A stretch of DNA of 25,638 bases, taken from contig PMCB01000106.1 in the NCBI GenBank assembly GCA_003153955.1, forward strand, positions 1 to 25,638. Reading direction: 5' to 3'. A program made the position numbers and the translations under genes. Of the stretch, positions 14,321 through 22,699 are shown piece by piece (the stretch's first letter is position 1; the number at the start of each line of letters is the position of its first letter). Origin of the DNA: Dehalococcoidia bacterium (lineage in GTDB: Bacteria; Chloroflexota; Dehalococcoidia; Dehalococcoidales; Fen-1064). The notes below the pieces were generated by a model. That model saw nothing but the letters and a program-made list of their open reading frames with translations. It made no database searches and was not told the DNA's origin.

Positions 14321-16788
14321 CTTACACCCTCCCATTTTTCAATTTGCACCAGCGCCTTGCATGGCTGATGGTCGAGGATCGTGTCCGGCAAATGTTCATC
14401 ATAATGTGTCATCAGGTTCGGCGCGCCCCTGGTATCGATGCCTTCCGGCATCAATGTCGTCTTTGTTTTACCCGGTGTATACCAGCCGCCGTGAAAAATA
14501 TTGACGGTACCGGGGACAACTTTAGAAGTCACGTAGGCCGGCATGATTATCTCGGCCTGGTCGTTAAAAACTCTGACTAAATCGTTATCTTTTATTCCCC
14601 GGGACTTAGCCTCGGGAACACTGATCCAGACGGCGTGCCGGTAGCAGTCCTGATTCAATAAAGGCTGATTATCCAGCAGCGAATGCACACGGTAGAGTCC
14701 GTGTGGCGACGACATTAACAACGGATATTTTTCAACATTTTTGCTGTGATAAGTAGCGCTGCCGCCCATTGTCATTTCCGCCATCGCCGGCAGATGACCG
14801 CCGCCATATCGTCCGTTTATGGAATGGGTTTTCACATCGGTTGATTTATTTCCCCGGTTGTGATTGCTGGCAGCTACTTCGTTAGAATAAAACTCGATCT
14901 TACCTGAATCTGTGCCTTTAAAGGGATTTTCCCCGCGTAGAATTGCATTTTTATATGTGTAATACGGGTCTTTAACTTCCCAACGGAACACGGGTTTTTT
15001 CAGGAATTCCTCCCAAATAGGCGGGTTCAACGGGGCAATTTCTTCCCGTAACATCCATTTCTCGTAAGCTTCTCGATGCAGATTATCGATTGCTTCATCC
15101 CATTTATCATCGGGGACATTGGCCAGACGCGGGGCGCATTGGTCGGCGATGCCTAATCTCTTCGCCAACTGCACCCAAACCCATCCCCTCGCTCTGACTT
15201 CACCCGGCGGGTCAACACATTTCTCCTTGAAGACGAAATAATTGCCGTTCATGTTCGCAGTTTCCAGACTGAACATATCGGGGGAGCGCATCCCTCTGGG
15301 ATGTAAATCCCTGCCTTCAAATGCTCTATGCATCTGGGGCAGAATGATATCGGCATATTTGGCGGTAGGATTATCCAGGTGGTAAGAGAATACCACACTG
15401 AAATCCAGTTTCTTGAATGCTTTGATATTTGTATTGACATCCGGGTGCGTCATGATGGGGTTGGATGATTGTAAAATCAACATCTTGATATTGGGAGGTG
15501 GATTTCCCGGAGTATTACCGATAATATGATTGTATTCATCTACAGTCATTTCGCCTTTGTCCAGCTTTTCCCGCAGAACAATCGCTTCCGGCCATTTGAA
15601 ATGAGCTAACAGAGCCGGCGCCTGATACGTTCCGGGTTTTTTCTGCCAGTCAACAACCGGCTTCGGCAGGGATAGTTCATGTTGTCCGAATTCGCAGGAT
15701 GTTTCGGCTGAGGCTGTCGCGCCCGGGGTTAAAGTGTTTCCCGTCAGCGCCTGCAAGTACATCGCCGCCCTGATGCCGTTCTCTCCAAAGAACTGACGGC
15801 CGAGGGACCAGGCTGTGTTCAGATTTACCGGTTTACTGCGGGCATAAAGTCTTGCGAATTCAGTAATCGTCTCTGCCGGCACGCCGCAGATATGTTCCGC
15901 CCACTGGGGGGTTTTATCGATGCGGTCAACGGTGCCCAGCACGTATTCTTTCCAGCGGCGCACACCTTCGGGGTCGACCCACTTTTTAATGAACTCTTTG
16001 TCGCAAAGGTCTTCCTTAAACCAGACATTGGCCATCGCGATCATCATCGCAACATCAGTGGTTGGACGTATCGGGATCCACTGGCTGGCAACGGCCTCCG
16101 CAGTCGGCGTATATCGTGGCTCAATCGAGATTATCGGGATGTCTCGTTCCCTGGCCCGTATCAGGGTATAAACAACATGATTGCTCAGGGTTGTCCCTGG
16201 ATTGAACCCCCACAGAACGATCAGTTTTGATTTCAGTAAATTACCCTCATCCTGACGGTCCTCATGGGCATCTCGACCTAAGACCCACCGCTCCGGTTCG
16301 GCCACACCCTGCCGGGAGTGGTCGCCCCAATCGGCTACCCCGGCGCCAAACCAGGCGCTCAGCATAAAGCCTTCCCCAAGGTCACCGATGGAAAGCGGCC
16401 CGTATTTTTCTTTGTAATATTTCAATTTACCGGCGATGGTATCCAGCGCTTCATCCCAGGATATCCGTTGCCATTTACCTTCGCCTTTTTCGCCGGCCCG
16501 CTTCATTGGATAAATCACCCTGTCGGGAGCATTGAGATTACGAATGTGGGCATACCCCTTGGTACACGGCCGGGCTGTAATCATGCATTTATCAATCAAC
16601 TCATCCGGTAAATGACCGTCCTCCCGCGCGATGCCATGGTTTATCGTGTCATCCGGCTCTACCGCCCAAATCTTTCCGTCCCTAATGTGCACTTTAATCA
16701 CACAATTGCTGAAACAATGCTCGCTGCAGGTAGTATACCGGATGATATCCCCGGTATGATTTTTACTTTTTGAGATTACTTTGTTCAT
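14317..16788 (-). CDS. Molybdopterin oxidoreductase, DMSO reductase family, catalytic subunit 2
   Basis: I choose the ATG at 16788 (MNKVISKSKN), which overlaps the upstream stop as ATGA; an in-frame ATG at 16812 would overlap it by 28 bases. The 823-residue protein has C21-x3-C25-x3-C29 and C75 for an N-terminal 4Fe-4S cluster, the YPMKRAGEKGEGKWQRISWDEAL entry segment, a LIVLWGFNPGTTLSNH pterin-binding strand and the C-terminal molydopterin dinucleotide-binding domain (about 690-820, PGTVNIFHGGWY). HSRQG, around residue 158, is where the molybdenum-ligand Ser lies in DmsA-type enzymes. There is no Tat signal, so it is cytoplasmic. It is very similar along its whole length to subunit 1, clearly a tandem duplicate. 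The substrate is unknown. Confidence 0.93.
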   Translation of the reverse strand: MNKVISKSKNHTGDIIRYTTCSEHCFSNCVIKVHIRDGKIWAVEPDDTINHGIAREDGHLPDELIDKCMITARPCTKGYAHIRNLNAPDRVIYPMKRAGEKGEGKWQRISWDEALDTIAGKLKYYKEKYGPLSIGDLGEGFMLSAWFGAGVADWGDHSRQGVAEPERWVLGRDAHEDRQDEGNLLKSKLIVLWGFNPGTTLSNHVVYTLIRARERDIPIISIEPRYTPTAEAVASQWIPIRPTTDVAMMIAMANVWFKEDLCDKEFIKKWVDPEGVRRWKEYVLGTVDRIDKTPQWAEHICGVPAETITEFARLYARSKPVNLNTAWSLGRQFFGENGIRAAMYLQALTGNTLTPGATASAETSCEFGQHELSLPKPVVDWQKKPGTYQAPALLAHFKWPEAIVLREKLDKGEMTVDEYNHIIGNTPGNPPPNIKMLILQSSNPIMTHPDVNTNIKAFKKLDFSVVFSYHLDNPTAKYADIILPQMHRAFEGRDLHPRGMRSPDMFSLETANMNGNYFVFKEKCVDPPGEVRARGWVWVQLAKRLGIADQCAPRLANVPDDKWDEAIDNLHREAYEKWMLREEIAPLNPPIWEEFLKKPVFRWEVKDPYYTYKNAILRGENPFKGTDSGKIEFYSNEVAASNHNRGNKSTDVKTHSINGRYGGGHLPAMAEMTMGGSATYHSKNVEKYPLLMSSPHGLYRVHSLLDNQPLLNQDCYRHAVWISVPEAKSRGIKDNDLVRVFNDQAEIIMPAYVTSKVVPGTVNIFHGGWYTPGKTKTTLMPEGIDTRGAPNLMTHYDEHLPDTILDHQPCKALVQIEKWEGVR

Positions 16789-19268
16789 GGTTTTCCACCT
16801 TCCCCACGCCAAAGTTCAATTTGAACCAGCGCCTTACAGGGCAGATGGTCCATGATGGTCTCCGGCAGATGCTCATCGTAGTGTATCAGTAAATTAGCCG
16901 CACCCCTTGTGTCGATGCCCTCAGGCATTAAAGCAGTTTTTGTTTTATTCGGTGTATACCAGCCGCCGTGAAAGATATTGACGGTCCCCGGCACCACTTT
17001 GGAAGTCACGTAGGCCGGCATGATCATTTCAGCCAGGTCGTCAAAAACCCTGACCGGATCGTTATCTCTTATTCCCCGGGCTTTAGCATCGGGAACACTA
17101 ATCCAGACAGCATGCCGGTAGCAGTCTATGTTCAATAAAGGCTGATTGTCCAGTAGCGTATGGATGCGATAGAGACTATGAGGAGAAGACATCAACAGCG
17201 GATACTTCTCAATATCTTTACTGTAATAAGTCGCTTTCCCTCCCATCACCATCTCTGCCATAGCGGGTAGTTTCCCACCTCCATACCGCCCATTTACAAT
17301 GTGCGTTTTCCCGCCGGTTGGTTTGACCGTTCCTAAACCTTCGGCCAATTCCTGAGAATAAAACTCAATCTTGCCCGATTCTGTTCCCTCAAATGGATTC
17401 TCTCCGCGTGCCAACGTGTTTTTGTAAGTATAGTTCGGTTCTTTGACCTCCCAGCGAAACACGGGGTTTTTCAGGAATTCCTCCCAACTTGGCGGGTTCA
17501 ACGGAGCAATCTCTTTCCGTAATACCCAGTTCTCGTAAGCTTCCCGATGCAATTCTTCTACTGTTTCATCCCATTTGTCATCCGGGACATTTGCCAGCAG
17601 CGGACTATAATCCTCGGCGAAACCCAACCTTTTCGCTATCTGCAGCCAGATCCATCCCCGCGGTTTGACTTCCCTCGGCGGGTCGACGCATTTCTGCTTG
17701 TAGACAAAGCAGTTTCCATTCAGATGCGGGACTTCCATACAAAAAAAGTCCTTAGAACGGAATATCGAATTCCTGATGGGCACATCTCTGCCCTCAAAAG
17801 CGGTGTGCATTTGCGGCAGAACGATATCGGCATATTTGGCAGTAGGATTATCGAGGTGGTAGGAAAATACCACGCTGAAATCCAGTTTCTTGAATGCCTT
17901 GATATTAGTATTTATATCTGGATGCGTCATTATCGGATTAGATGTATGCACAATCACCATTTTGATATTGGGAGGTGGGTTTCCCGGCAGGTTCCCGATA
18001 ATATGGTTATACTCGTCTACGGTCATCTCACCTTTATCCAGCTTTTCCCGCATCACAATCGCCTCCGGCCATTTAAAATGGGCCAGCAGGGCCGGTGACT
18101 GATATGTCCCGGGCTTTCTCTGCCAGTCAACCGTCGGCTTCGGCAATGACAGGTCATGCGTACCAAACTCGCCGGCTGAATCCGCCGAGGATGTTGCCCC
18201 CGGCGATAAAGTATTTCCGGTTAATGCCTGCAGGTACATCGCTGCCCGGATGCCGTTCTCTCCAAAGAATTGACGTCCGAGAGACCATGCGGTGTTCAGA
18301 TTTACCGGTTTGCTGCGGGCATAAAGTCTGGCGAACTCCGTAATCGTTTCCGCCGGCACACCGCAGATTTTTTCTGCCCACTTCGGTGTTTTATCCACAC
18401 CGTCGCTTATACCAATCACATAGTCCTTCCAGCTCGTTAAGCCTTCAGGCTCCACCCACTTTTGAATGAAATCTTTGTCACAAAGGTCTTCTTTGAACCA
18501 GACATTGGCCATCGCGATCATCATGGCGACATCGGTAGTCGGGCGTATCGGTATCCACTGGCTGGCAACAACTTCTGCGGTGGGTGTGTATCTGGGGTCG
18601 ATTGATATAATCGGTATCCCCCGTTCTCTGGCTCTCAATAAAGTGTAAATAACATGGTTGCTCAAGGTTGTCGTAGGATTAAATCCCCACAGTACAATCA
18701 GTTTTGATTTTAAAATGTTACCCTCATCCTGACGGTCTTCGCCGGCTTTCTTGCCCAATACCCATCTTTCCGGCTCGTCGGCGCCTTGCCTGGAATGCGC
18801 GCCCCAATCGGAAACTCCTGCCCCAAACCAGGGGCTGAGGGCAAAACCGTCATGGCTGACGTCTCCAATTGAGAGAGGACCGTATTTTTCTTTGTAATAT
18901 TTCAGTTTGTCAGCGATGGTATCCAGTGCTTCATCCCAGGAGATCCGCTCCCATTTCCCTTCACCTTTCCCGCCCGCCCGTTTCATGGGATAAATTACTC
19001 TATTTGGTGCGTTTAAATTACGAATATGAGCGTAACCCTTGGTGCAGGGCCGGGTTGTAATCATGAATTTATCAACCATCTCGTCCGGTAAGTGTCCATC
19101 CTCCCGCGCTATGCCGCGGTTTACGGTGTCATCCGGCTCGACGGCCAAAATCCGGCCGTCCCTGATATATACTTTGAGAATGCACATATTGAAACAATGT
19201 TCACTGCAGGTTGTATAACGGATAATATCACCAACCTGATGCTTGCTTTCTGAACTTTTTGTATTCAT
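16785..19268 (-). CDS. Molybdopterin oxidoreductase, DMSO reductase family, catalytic subunit 1
   Basis: The first gene of the operon encodes 827 residues. Cluster cysteines are C21, C25, C29 and C75; the candidate molybdenum-ligand Ser is S159 in WGAHSRQG. The LIVLWGFNPTTTLSNH strand, the RPTTDVAMMIAMANVWFKED segment and the SPHSLYRIHTLLDNQPLL C-terminal domain follow family order. It begins with a short Lys/Ser-rich leader instead of a twin-arginine signal. The two paralogues differ most around residues 460-490 and 640-670 (for example SQELAEGLGTVKPTGGKTH here), close to where substrate-funnel residues often lie. The C-terminal domain also recalls pyrogallol transhydroxylase, so a non-respiratory reaction is possible. 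The ATG is at 19268; the ribosome binding site is weak (AGGTG). Confidence 0.93.
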   Translation of the reverse strand: MNTKSSESKHQVGDIIRYTTCSEHCFNMCILKVYIRDGRILAVEPDDTVNRGIAREDGHLPDEMVDKFMITTRPCTKGYAHIRNLNAPNRVIYPMKRAGGKGEGKWERISWDEALDTIADKLKYYKEKYGPLSIGDVSHDGFALSPWFGAGVSDWGAHSRQGADEPERWVLGKKAGEDRQDEGNILKSKLIVLWGFNPTTTLSNHVIYTLLRARERGIPIISIDPRYTPTAEVVASQWIPIRPTTDVAMMIAMANVWFKEDLCDKDFIQKWVEPEGLTSWKDYVIGISDGVDKTPKWAEKICGVPAETITEFARLYARSKPVNLNTAWSLGRQFFGENGIRAAMYLQALTGNTLSPGATSSADSAGEFGTHDLSLPKPTVDWQRKPGTYQSPALLAHFKWPEAIVMREKLDKGEMTVDEYNHIIGNLPGNPPPNIKMVIVHTSNPIMTHPDINTNIKAFKKLDFSVVFSYHLDNPTAKYADIVLPQMHTAFEGRDVPIRNSIFRSKDFFCMEVPHLNGNCFVYKQKCVDPPREVKPRGWIWLQIAKRLGFAEDYSPLLANVPDDKWDETVEELHREAYENWVLRKEIAPLNPPSWEEFLKNPVFRWEVKEPNYTYKNTLARGENPFEGTESGKIEFYSQELAEGLGTVKPTGGKTHIVNGRYGGGKLPAMAEMVMGGKATYYSKDIEKYPLLMSSPHSLYRIHTLLDNQPLLNIDCYRHAVWISVPDAKARGIRDNDPVRVFDDLAEMIMPAYVTSKVVPGTVNIFHGGWYTPNKTKTALMPEGIDTRGAANLLIHYDEHLPETIMDHLPCKALVQIELWRGEGGKP

Positions 19269-19296
19269 TACTTCGCACCTGCGTGTGAGTCAAACT

Positions 19297-19310
19297 ATGA
19301 TTTAAATCAA
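19297..19310 (-). promoter_or_regulatory. FNR/CRP-like palindrome upstream of the molybdoenzyme operon
   Basis: On the minus strand TTGATTTAAATCAT matches the FNR consensus TTGAT-N4-ATCAA at nine of ten fixed bases. It is centred about 35 bases before the start codon of the first catalytic subunit. Confidence 0.5.
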
Positions 19311-19342
19311 ATCCTATTCGACCCGCTAGTGGGCTAAAGGAA

Positions 19343-19371
19343 ATTATATCTGGAAACCGGCGCTATTTTAA
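19343..19371 (-). promoter_or_regulatory. Possible proximal promoter of the molybdoenzyme operon
   Basis: On the minus strand TTAAAA (19366-19371), a 17-base spacer and TATAAT (19343-19348) give a predicted start near 19335. The FNR/CRP-like site would lie about 25-38 bases inside the transcript, a position that fits repression better than activation. Confidence 0.5.
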
Positions 19372-19469
19372 GACATATATTCGCCGCAATTGCACCGGAG
19401 CATCTGAGATTTACTGCAGCTTGATCCGGGGGGGGACTACTATTATTATATTCCCCGTTTCCTTACCCC

Positions 19470-19506
19470 ATCAACAAATATTGATAATCTACCAATATTT
19501 GTTGAT
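19470..19506 (-). repeat. Perfect 14-bp inverted repeat before the molybdoenzyme operon
   Basis: ATCAACAAATATTG (19470-19483) and its exact reverse complement (19493-19506) flank a 9-base spacer. It sits immediately after an extended -10 element on the minus strand, so it could be an operator at the start site or a 5'-end stem-loop. No U-tract follows, so a terminator of the PAC2 gene is less likely. Confidence 0.7.
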
Positions 19507-19507
19507 A

Positions 19508-19516
19508 ATTATAACA
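19508..19516 (-). promoter_or_regulatory. Extended -10 element, distal promoter candidate
   Basis: On the minus strand TGT precedes TATAAT (19508-19513), just upstream of the 14-bp inverted repeat. It would give a leader of roughly 235 bases before the first catalytic gene. The 299-base gap between the PAC2 stop and this operon otherwise holds a run of eight G (19428-19435) and no reading frame of note. Confidence 0.45.
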
Positions 19517-19567
19517 CAGCAACAATAATTGAAAATCATACTTAAAAATTTGTAAAAACCCAAAACC

Positions 19568-20449
19568 CTAATCCTGTTTGAAGCGGTTTTCCATTTCCTT
19601 CAGGAAGCTTTCCACTTCCGGAGAAAGTGTGGGCGTCTCTTCCTTCTGCTTCGTGGCTGACTGAGCGTCGTAGTAAGTTTCCAGGTGGTTGACCACTTCT
19701 TTCAGCTTGCGGCTGCAATTGACTTCGGCATCAATGTCTTTGATCTGCTGCCTCGATCTACGAAGAATTTCTTCGTCGATCGGGATTCCATAAAGGCTTT
19801 GTACAACTTCCAAAAGTCTGACCTGCCCTGTATAATCCTTTTCCAACTGCGTGTACTGCGGTAATCTTACCATTAGGGTTATTGTTTCGAGGCCCATCTT
19901 TCCCGCTTCCTGTGTTATCAAGGAGCAGATTGTCGTCGGGCCCTCGTAGGAACTGGAATTTACTCCGGCTTTTTTAAGTTCTTCCGCCGCTTTTTCCCCG
20001 GTAGAGCCCCCGGTTACAATTAGCGGCCGGGTATGCGGCACCATGTCATACATGCTGCCCAAAAGACAATAACGCCGGATTCCTAATGTTTTCAGTAGCC
20101 CTAAAACGGAGTGGATATATTGCTCGGCAAACATGTTCGGTTCAAGCATATTGATGAAAATAAAATCCTGTCCTTCATCCTGTTTGGCGAATGTCAAAAT
20201 TGTATTCGGAATGATTATCTCCCGGTTTCCCGCCAGATATCGCGCCATCGGCCGGTACCGTGTGAAATCGAAATACATACCCGGACGGCTGATTTTACCT
20301 AACTGTTTAGCGGAAAGAAGCGATTCCAGCCAGCTCATCGCGAGCGTCGCCGAATTACCAGCATCGGTCCACGGCCTTAATACCACAACCGCATGTGGAT
20401 TCTTCAATACCGGTAATGGTTCGACTAAATCAAACATTCCCAACTTCAT
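19568..20449 (-). CDS. PAC2 family protein
   Basis: The 293 residues fit the PAC2 family (COG2047-like), which includes proteasome assembly chaperones in eukaryotes and archaea and uncharacterised proteins in bacteria. Visible landmarks are the N-terminal VVVLRPWTDAGNSATLAMSW, the FIFINMLEPN strand, the GIRRYCLLGSMYDMVPHTRP segment typical of the family, EGPTTICSLI and ITLMVRLPQYTQLEKDY. The C-terminal ~70 residues are charged and probably helical, with a Lys/Glu-rich end. No proteasome genes are seen in the window. There is no clear ribosome binding site, and the promoter sits so close that the mRNA may begin at the ATG. Confidence 0.85.
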   Translation of the reverse strand: MKLGMFDLVEPLPVLKNPHAVVVLRPWTDAGNSATLAMSWLESLLSAKQLGKISRPGMYFDFTRYRPMARYLAGNREIIIPNTILTFAKQDEGQDFIFINMLEPNMFAEQYIHSVLGLLKTLGIRRYCLLGSMYDMVPHTRPLIVTGGSTGEKAAEELKKAGVNSSSYEGPTTICSLITQEAGKMGLETITLMVRLPQYTQLEKDYTGQVRLLEVVQSLYGIPIDEEILRRSRQQIKDIDAEVNCSRKLKEVVNHLETYYDAQSATKQKEETPTLSPEVESFLKEMENRFKQD

Positions 20450-20455
20450 AGTTTC

Positions 20456-20485
20456 ATACTAACAGAGTTAAAGGAACTGAGTAAA
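20456..20485 (-). promoter_or_regulatory. Promoter of the PAC2 gene, possibly giving a leaderless mRNA
   Basis: On the minus strand TTTACT (20480-20485), an 18-base spacer and TAGTAT (20456-20461) end six bases before the ATG at 20449. The start would coincide with the first base of the start codon. Confidence 0.45.
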
Positions 20486-20522
20486 ACACGAATGATTTTC
20501 GCACAGGGTTTAACGCAATATC

Positions 20523-20531
20523 TGTTATAAT
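20523..20531 (+). promoter_or_regulatory. Extended -10 promoter of the ChrA gene
   Basis: TGT followed by TATAAT (20526-20531) lies 42 bases before the ATG, with a weak -35 region. Confidence 0.5.
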
Positions 20532-20573
20532 CTACGTAATCAAAAAAATCTACAAAAACCGATTTTATTCACT

Positions 20574-21731
20574 ATGAACGATATCAATTCTCGCCAACGT
20601 TTAAAAGAAGTCGCCCTGCTCTTTCTGAGACTGGGGGCTACGGCTTTCGGCGGAGCAGCCGCTTACATCGCCATCATGCAGCAGGAAACGGTAACAAAAC
20701 GCCGTTGGTTAGACGATCAAAAGTTCCTCGACATGCTGGGTATATCTAATCTCATTCCCGGCCCGACTGCTACCGAAATGGCGCTTTATATAGGGTTGGA
20801 ACGGGCCGGCTGGCTCGGATATCTCGCTTCAGGACTGCTATTTATTATTCCCGGCATGCTGATTACGATTGCTGTTGCCTGGGCATACGTCCGGTATGCA
20901 GCATTGCCCGCGGTGGGATGGATATTATACGGCATAAAACCGGTTATCATCGCAATTATTATTAAAGCGTTATGGGACCTGGGCAGGAAAGGTGTTAAAG
21001 GGCCGCTGACTGCAACAGTTGGAGCTGCGGCCATAGCCGCTTATTTGCTGGGAATGAATGCTTTGGCAATACTTTTTGCCGGGGCCGCCGTGGTGCTCAT
21101 TTTTCAAAGCGGAAAGCGTTTCTGGACGCTTCCATCGTCCCTTTTCTTGCTTTCGCCGATGCTGCCCTTACAGTTGCCGACATTTGCTGGAGATAAAGTG
21201 CCGTTTAAACAAACAACTCTTTTTCTGACTTTTTTAAAAATCGGGGCGTTAATCTACGGCGGGGGCTACGTATTGTATGCCTTCTTCAATTCTGAATTCG
21301 TCTCGCATTTAGGTTGGCTTACTCATCAGCAGCTGCTGGACGCGATTGCCGTCGGGCAGGTTACCCCGGGGCCGGTCTTTTCCAGCGCCACTTTTGTCGG
21401 CTACCTGATGGGGGGCTGGCAATCAGCTTTACTGGCAACATTAGCCATTTTTCTGCCGGCATTTTTCTTTGTCGCCCTTGCCAGCCGCATCCTGCCGTCG
21501 ATACGGAAATCATGGTGGGCGGGAGCGCTGTTGGATGGGGTCAACGTATCGGCTCTCGGACTGATGGCAGCGGTCACATGGCAATTGGGACGAACAGCCG
21601 TCATTGATTGGTTCAGCATAGTCTTGATGATTTTAACTTTGGTTTTGGTCCTGAGAGTTAAAATTAATTCAACATGGTTAATTTTAGGTGGAGCGTTAAT
21701 AGGTGTTGCCTATAAATTTCTGATGCGGTAA
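20574..21731 (+). CDS. chrA: Chromate transporter ChrA family (CHR superfamily)
   Basis: The 385-residue membrane protein has two homologous CHR halves. Half one carries FLRLGATAFGGAAAYIAIM and NLIPGPTATEMALYIG; half two carries FLKIGALIYGGGYVLYAF and AVGQVTPGPVFSSATFVGYLMGG. These are the conserved FG-G and PGP motifs of ChrA. About ten hydrophobic segments are visible. The family exports chromate in characterised cases, but many members may carry other oxyanions. Length is typical of bidomain ChrA. There is no obvious ribosome binding site before the ATG at 20574. It stands alone and converges on the isocitrate lyase-like paralogue, with only 18 bases between the stops. Confidence 0.92.
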   Translation: MNDINSRQRLKEVALLFLRLGATAFGGAAAYIAIMQQETVTKRRWLDDQKFLDMLGISNLIPGPTATEMALYIGLERAGWLGYLASGLLFIIPGMLITIAVAWAYVRYAALPAVGWILYGIKPVIIAIIIKALWDLGRKGVKGPLTATVGAAAIAAYLLGMNALAILFAGAAVVLIFQSGKRFWTLPSSLFLLSPMLPLQLPTFAGDKVPFKQTTLFLTFLKIGALIYGGGYVLYAFFNSEFVSHLGWLTHQQLLDAIAVGQVTPGPVFSSATFVGYLMGGWQSALLATLAIFLPAFFFVALASRILPSIRKSWWAGALLDGVNVSALGLMAAVTWQLGRTAVIDWFSIVLMILTLVLVLRVKINSTWLILGGALIGVAYKFLMR

Positions 21732-21749
21732 TTCTTTTATTCAATTGTT

Positions 21750-22646
21750 TCAGGGAACGTATTTCTTTTCCAGCCCTTCCCAGAAATCCAGTCCTTCCAT
21801 CTGATGTAAAAATTCCCTGGATGGCCCGCCGTCAGGACGATATCCTTTAATTGTCCCTTCGTCATGAAGCGTTTGTAATAATTCAAGGGCTAATTTCATC
21901 AGCGCGGAGTTCATCGGCCCCGGCGCCCATATTTTGGCGCCGATATTCTCCCAGTCTTTAGCGGAAAAATCAGCGGCCGCGCCTTGACCGGCCATACCCC
22001 AGATCATCACTTCCGGCGCTCCGATTGCTTTGTAAAGCAGCTGTATTTCTTTTTTAGTCCTCAGACCATATTTTGATGTTACTAAACGGGCTTGGGGAAG
22101 GATTACATCTACTCCCAATTTCAAACAGGCTTTCGCGCGCGCTACCACTTCGTCATCGCCCAATGTAGACCCGGCTTCGATTCTGGCAACAACGACAACG
22201 TCCTTATCTTCTTTGTCCCGCGCTTCCAGTACCGCGCCGATTTTGCCCAAATACTCATCTCGAGAAACGACCTGTTGAATCGCCAGCCCCGGACCTTTGT
22301 ACGGATGTTTCTGGTCATTCAGGAATATCCCGGCGATTCCGAGCCTGATAAGATCCTGCGCGGTTCGATAAGCAGAAATTGCCCCTCCAAATCCGTCTTC
22401 GGCATCAAAGATTAACGGCACATGTATTGAATTCATCATGTTTCTCAGGGAGTTTATTGCCTCGGTCGCGGTAATCAGCCCATATGGAAAACCGAACTCC
22501 GTGTTGCGTATCCCGGCAGTGCACATAAACATCGCTTTGAATCCCACATGTTCGATACACGCCGCCGTGTTACAGTCAAATGCGTGCGGCGCGACCAAAA
22601 TCCCGGGTTCTTTCAATAATTCACGAAGCATCGTTGATTTTTTCAA
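21750..22646 (-). CDS. Isocitrate lyase/PEP mutase superfamily protein (paralogue 2)
   Basis: The 298-residue barrel protein is a clear paralogue of the one at 8388-9275. Both begin MKK(S/T)TMLR, share NDQKH, LGKxGAVLEARDKEDKD and GVDxILP, and end with KKYVP. This copy has FDAEDGFGG, so the first metal-motif Asp is kept, with Glu at the second position. The lyase loop Cys is missing as well, replaced by KHPYKGPGLAIQQVV. It is probably not a classical methylisocitrate lyase. The start is TTG at 22646, with GGGAAG upstream and the conserved N-terminus matching the paralogue; an ATG five codons later is possible. It is downstream of DegV on the same strand, 53 bases after its stop. Confidence 0.85.
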   Translation of the reverse strand: MKKSTMLRELLKEPGILVAPHAFDCNTAACIEHVGFKAMFMCTAGIRNTEFGFPYGLITATEAINSLRNMMNSIHVPLIFDAEDGFGGAISAYRTAQDLIRLGIAGIFLNDQKHPYKGPGLAIQQVVSRDEYLGKIGAVLEARDKEDKDVVVVARIEAGSTLGDDEVVARAKACLKLGVDVILPQARLVTSKYGLRTKKEIQLLYKAIGAPEVMIWGMAGQGAAADFSAKDWENIGAKIWAPGPMNSALMKLALELLQTLHDEGTIKGYRPDGGPSREFLHQMEGLDFWEGLEKKYVP

Positions 22647-22699
22647 TTTATTATCTTCCCTTTTGTTTTTTTATAATATGTTGTGTCTTCCGGATGTCG

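Noticed and set aside
17547..18098. 183-residue plus-strand frame inside the first catalytic subunit gene
   Set aside because: It is antisense to a clearly conserved gene and has no ribosome binding site or family resemblance.
19428..19435. Run of eight G, possible slippery or phase-variation tract
   Set aside because: It lies outside any coding frame and away from the predicted promoter elements, and one sequence gives no sign of length variation.
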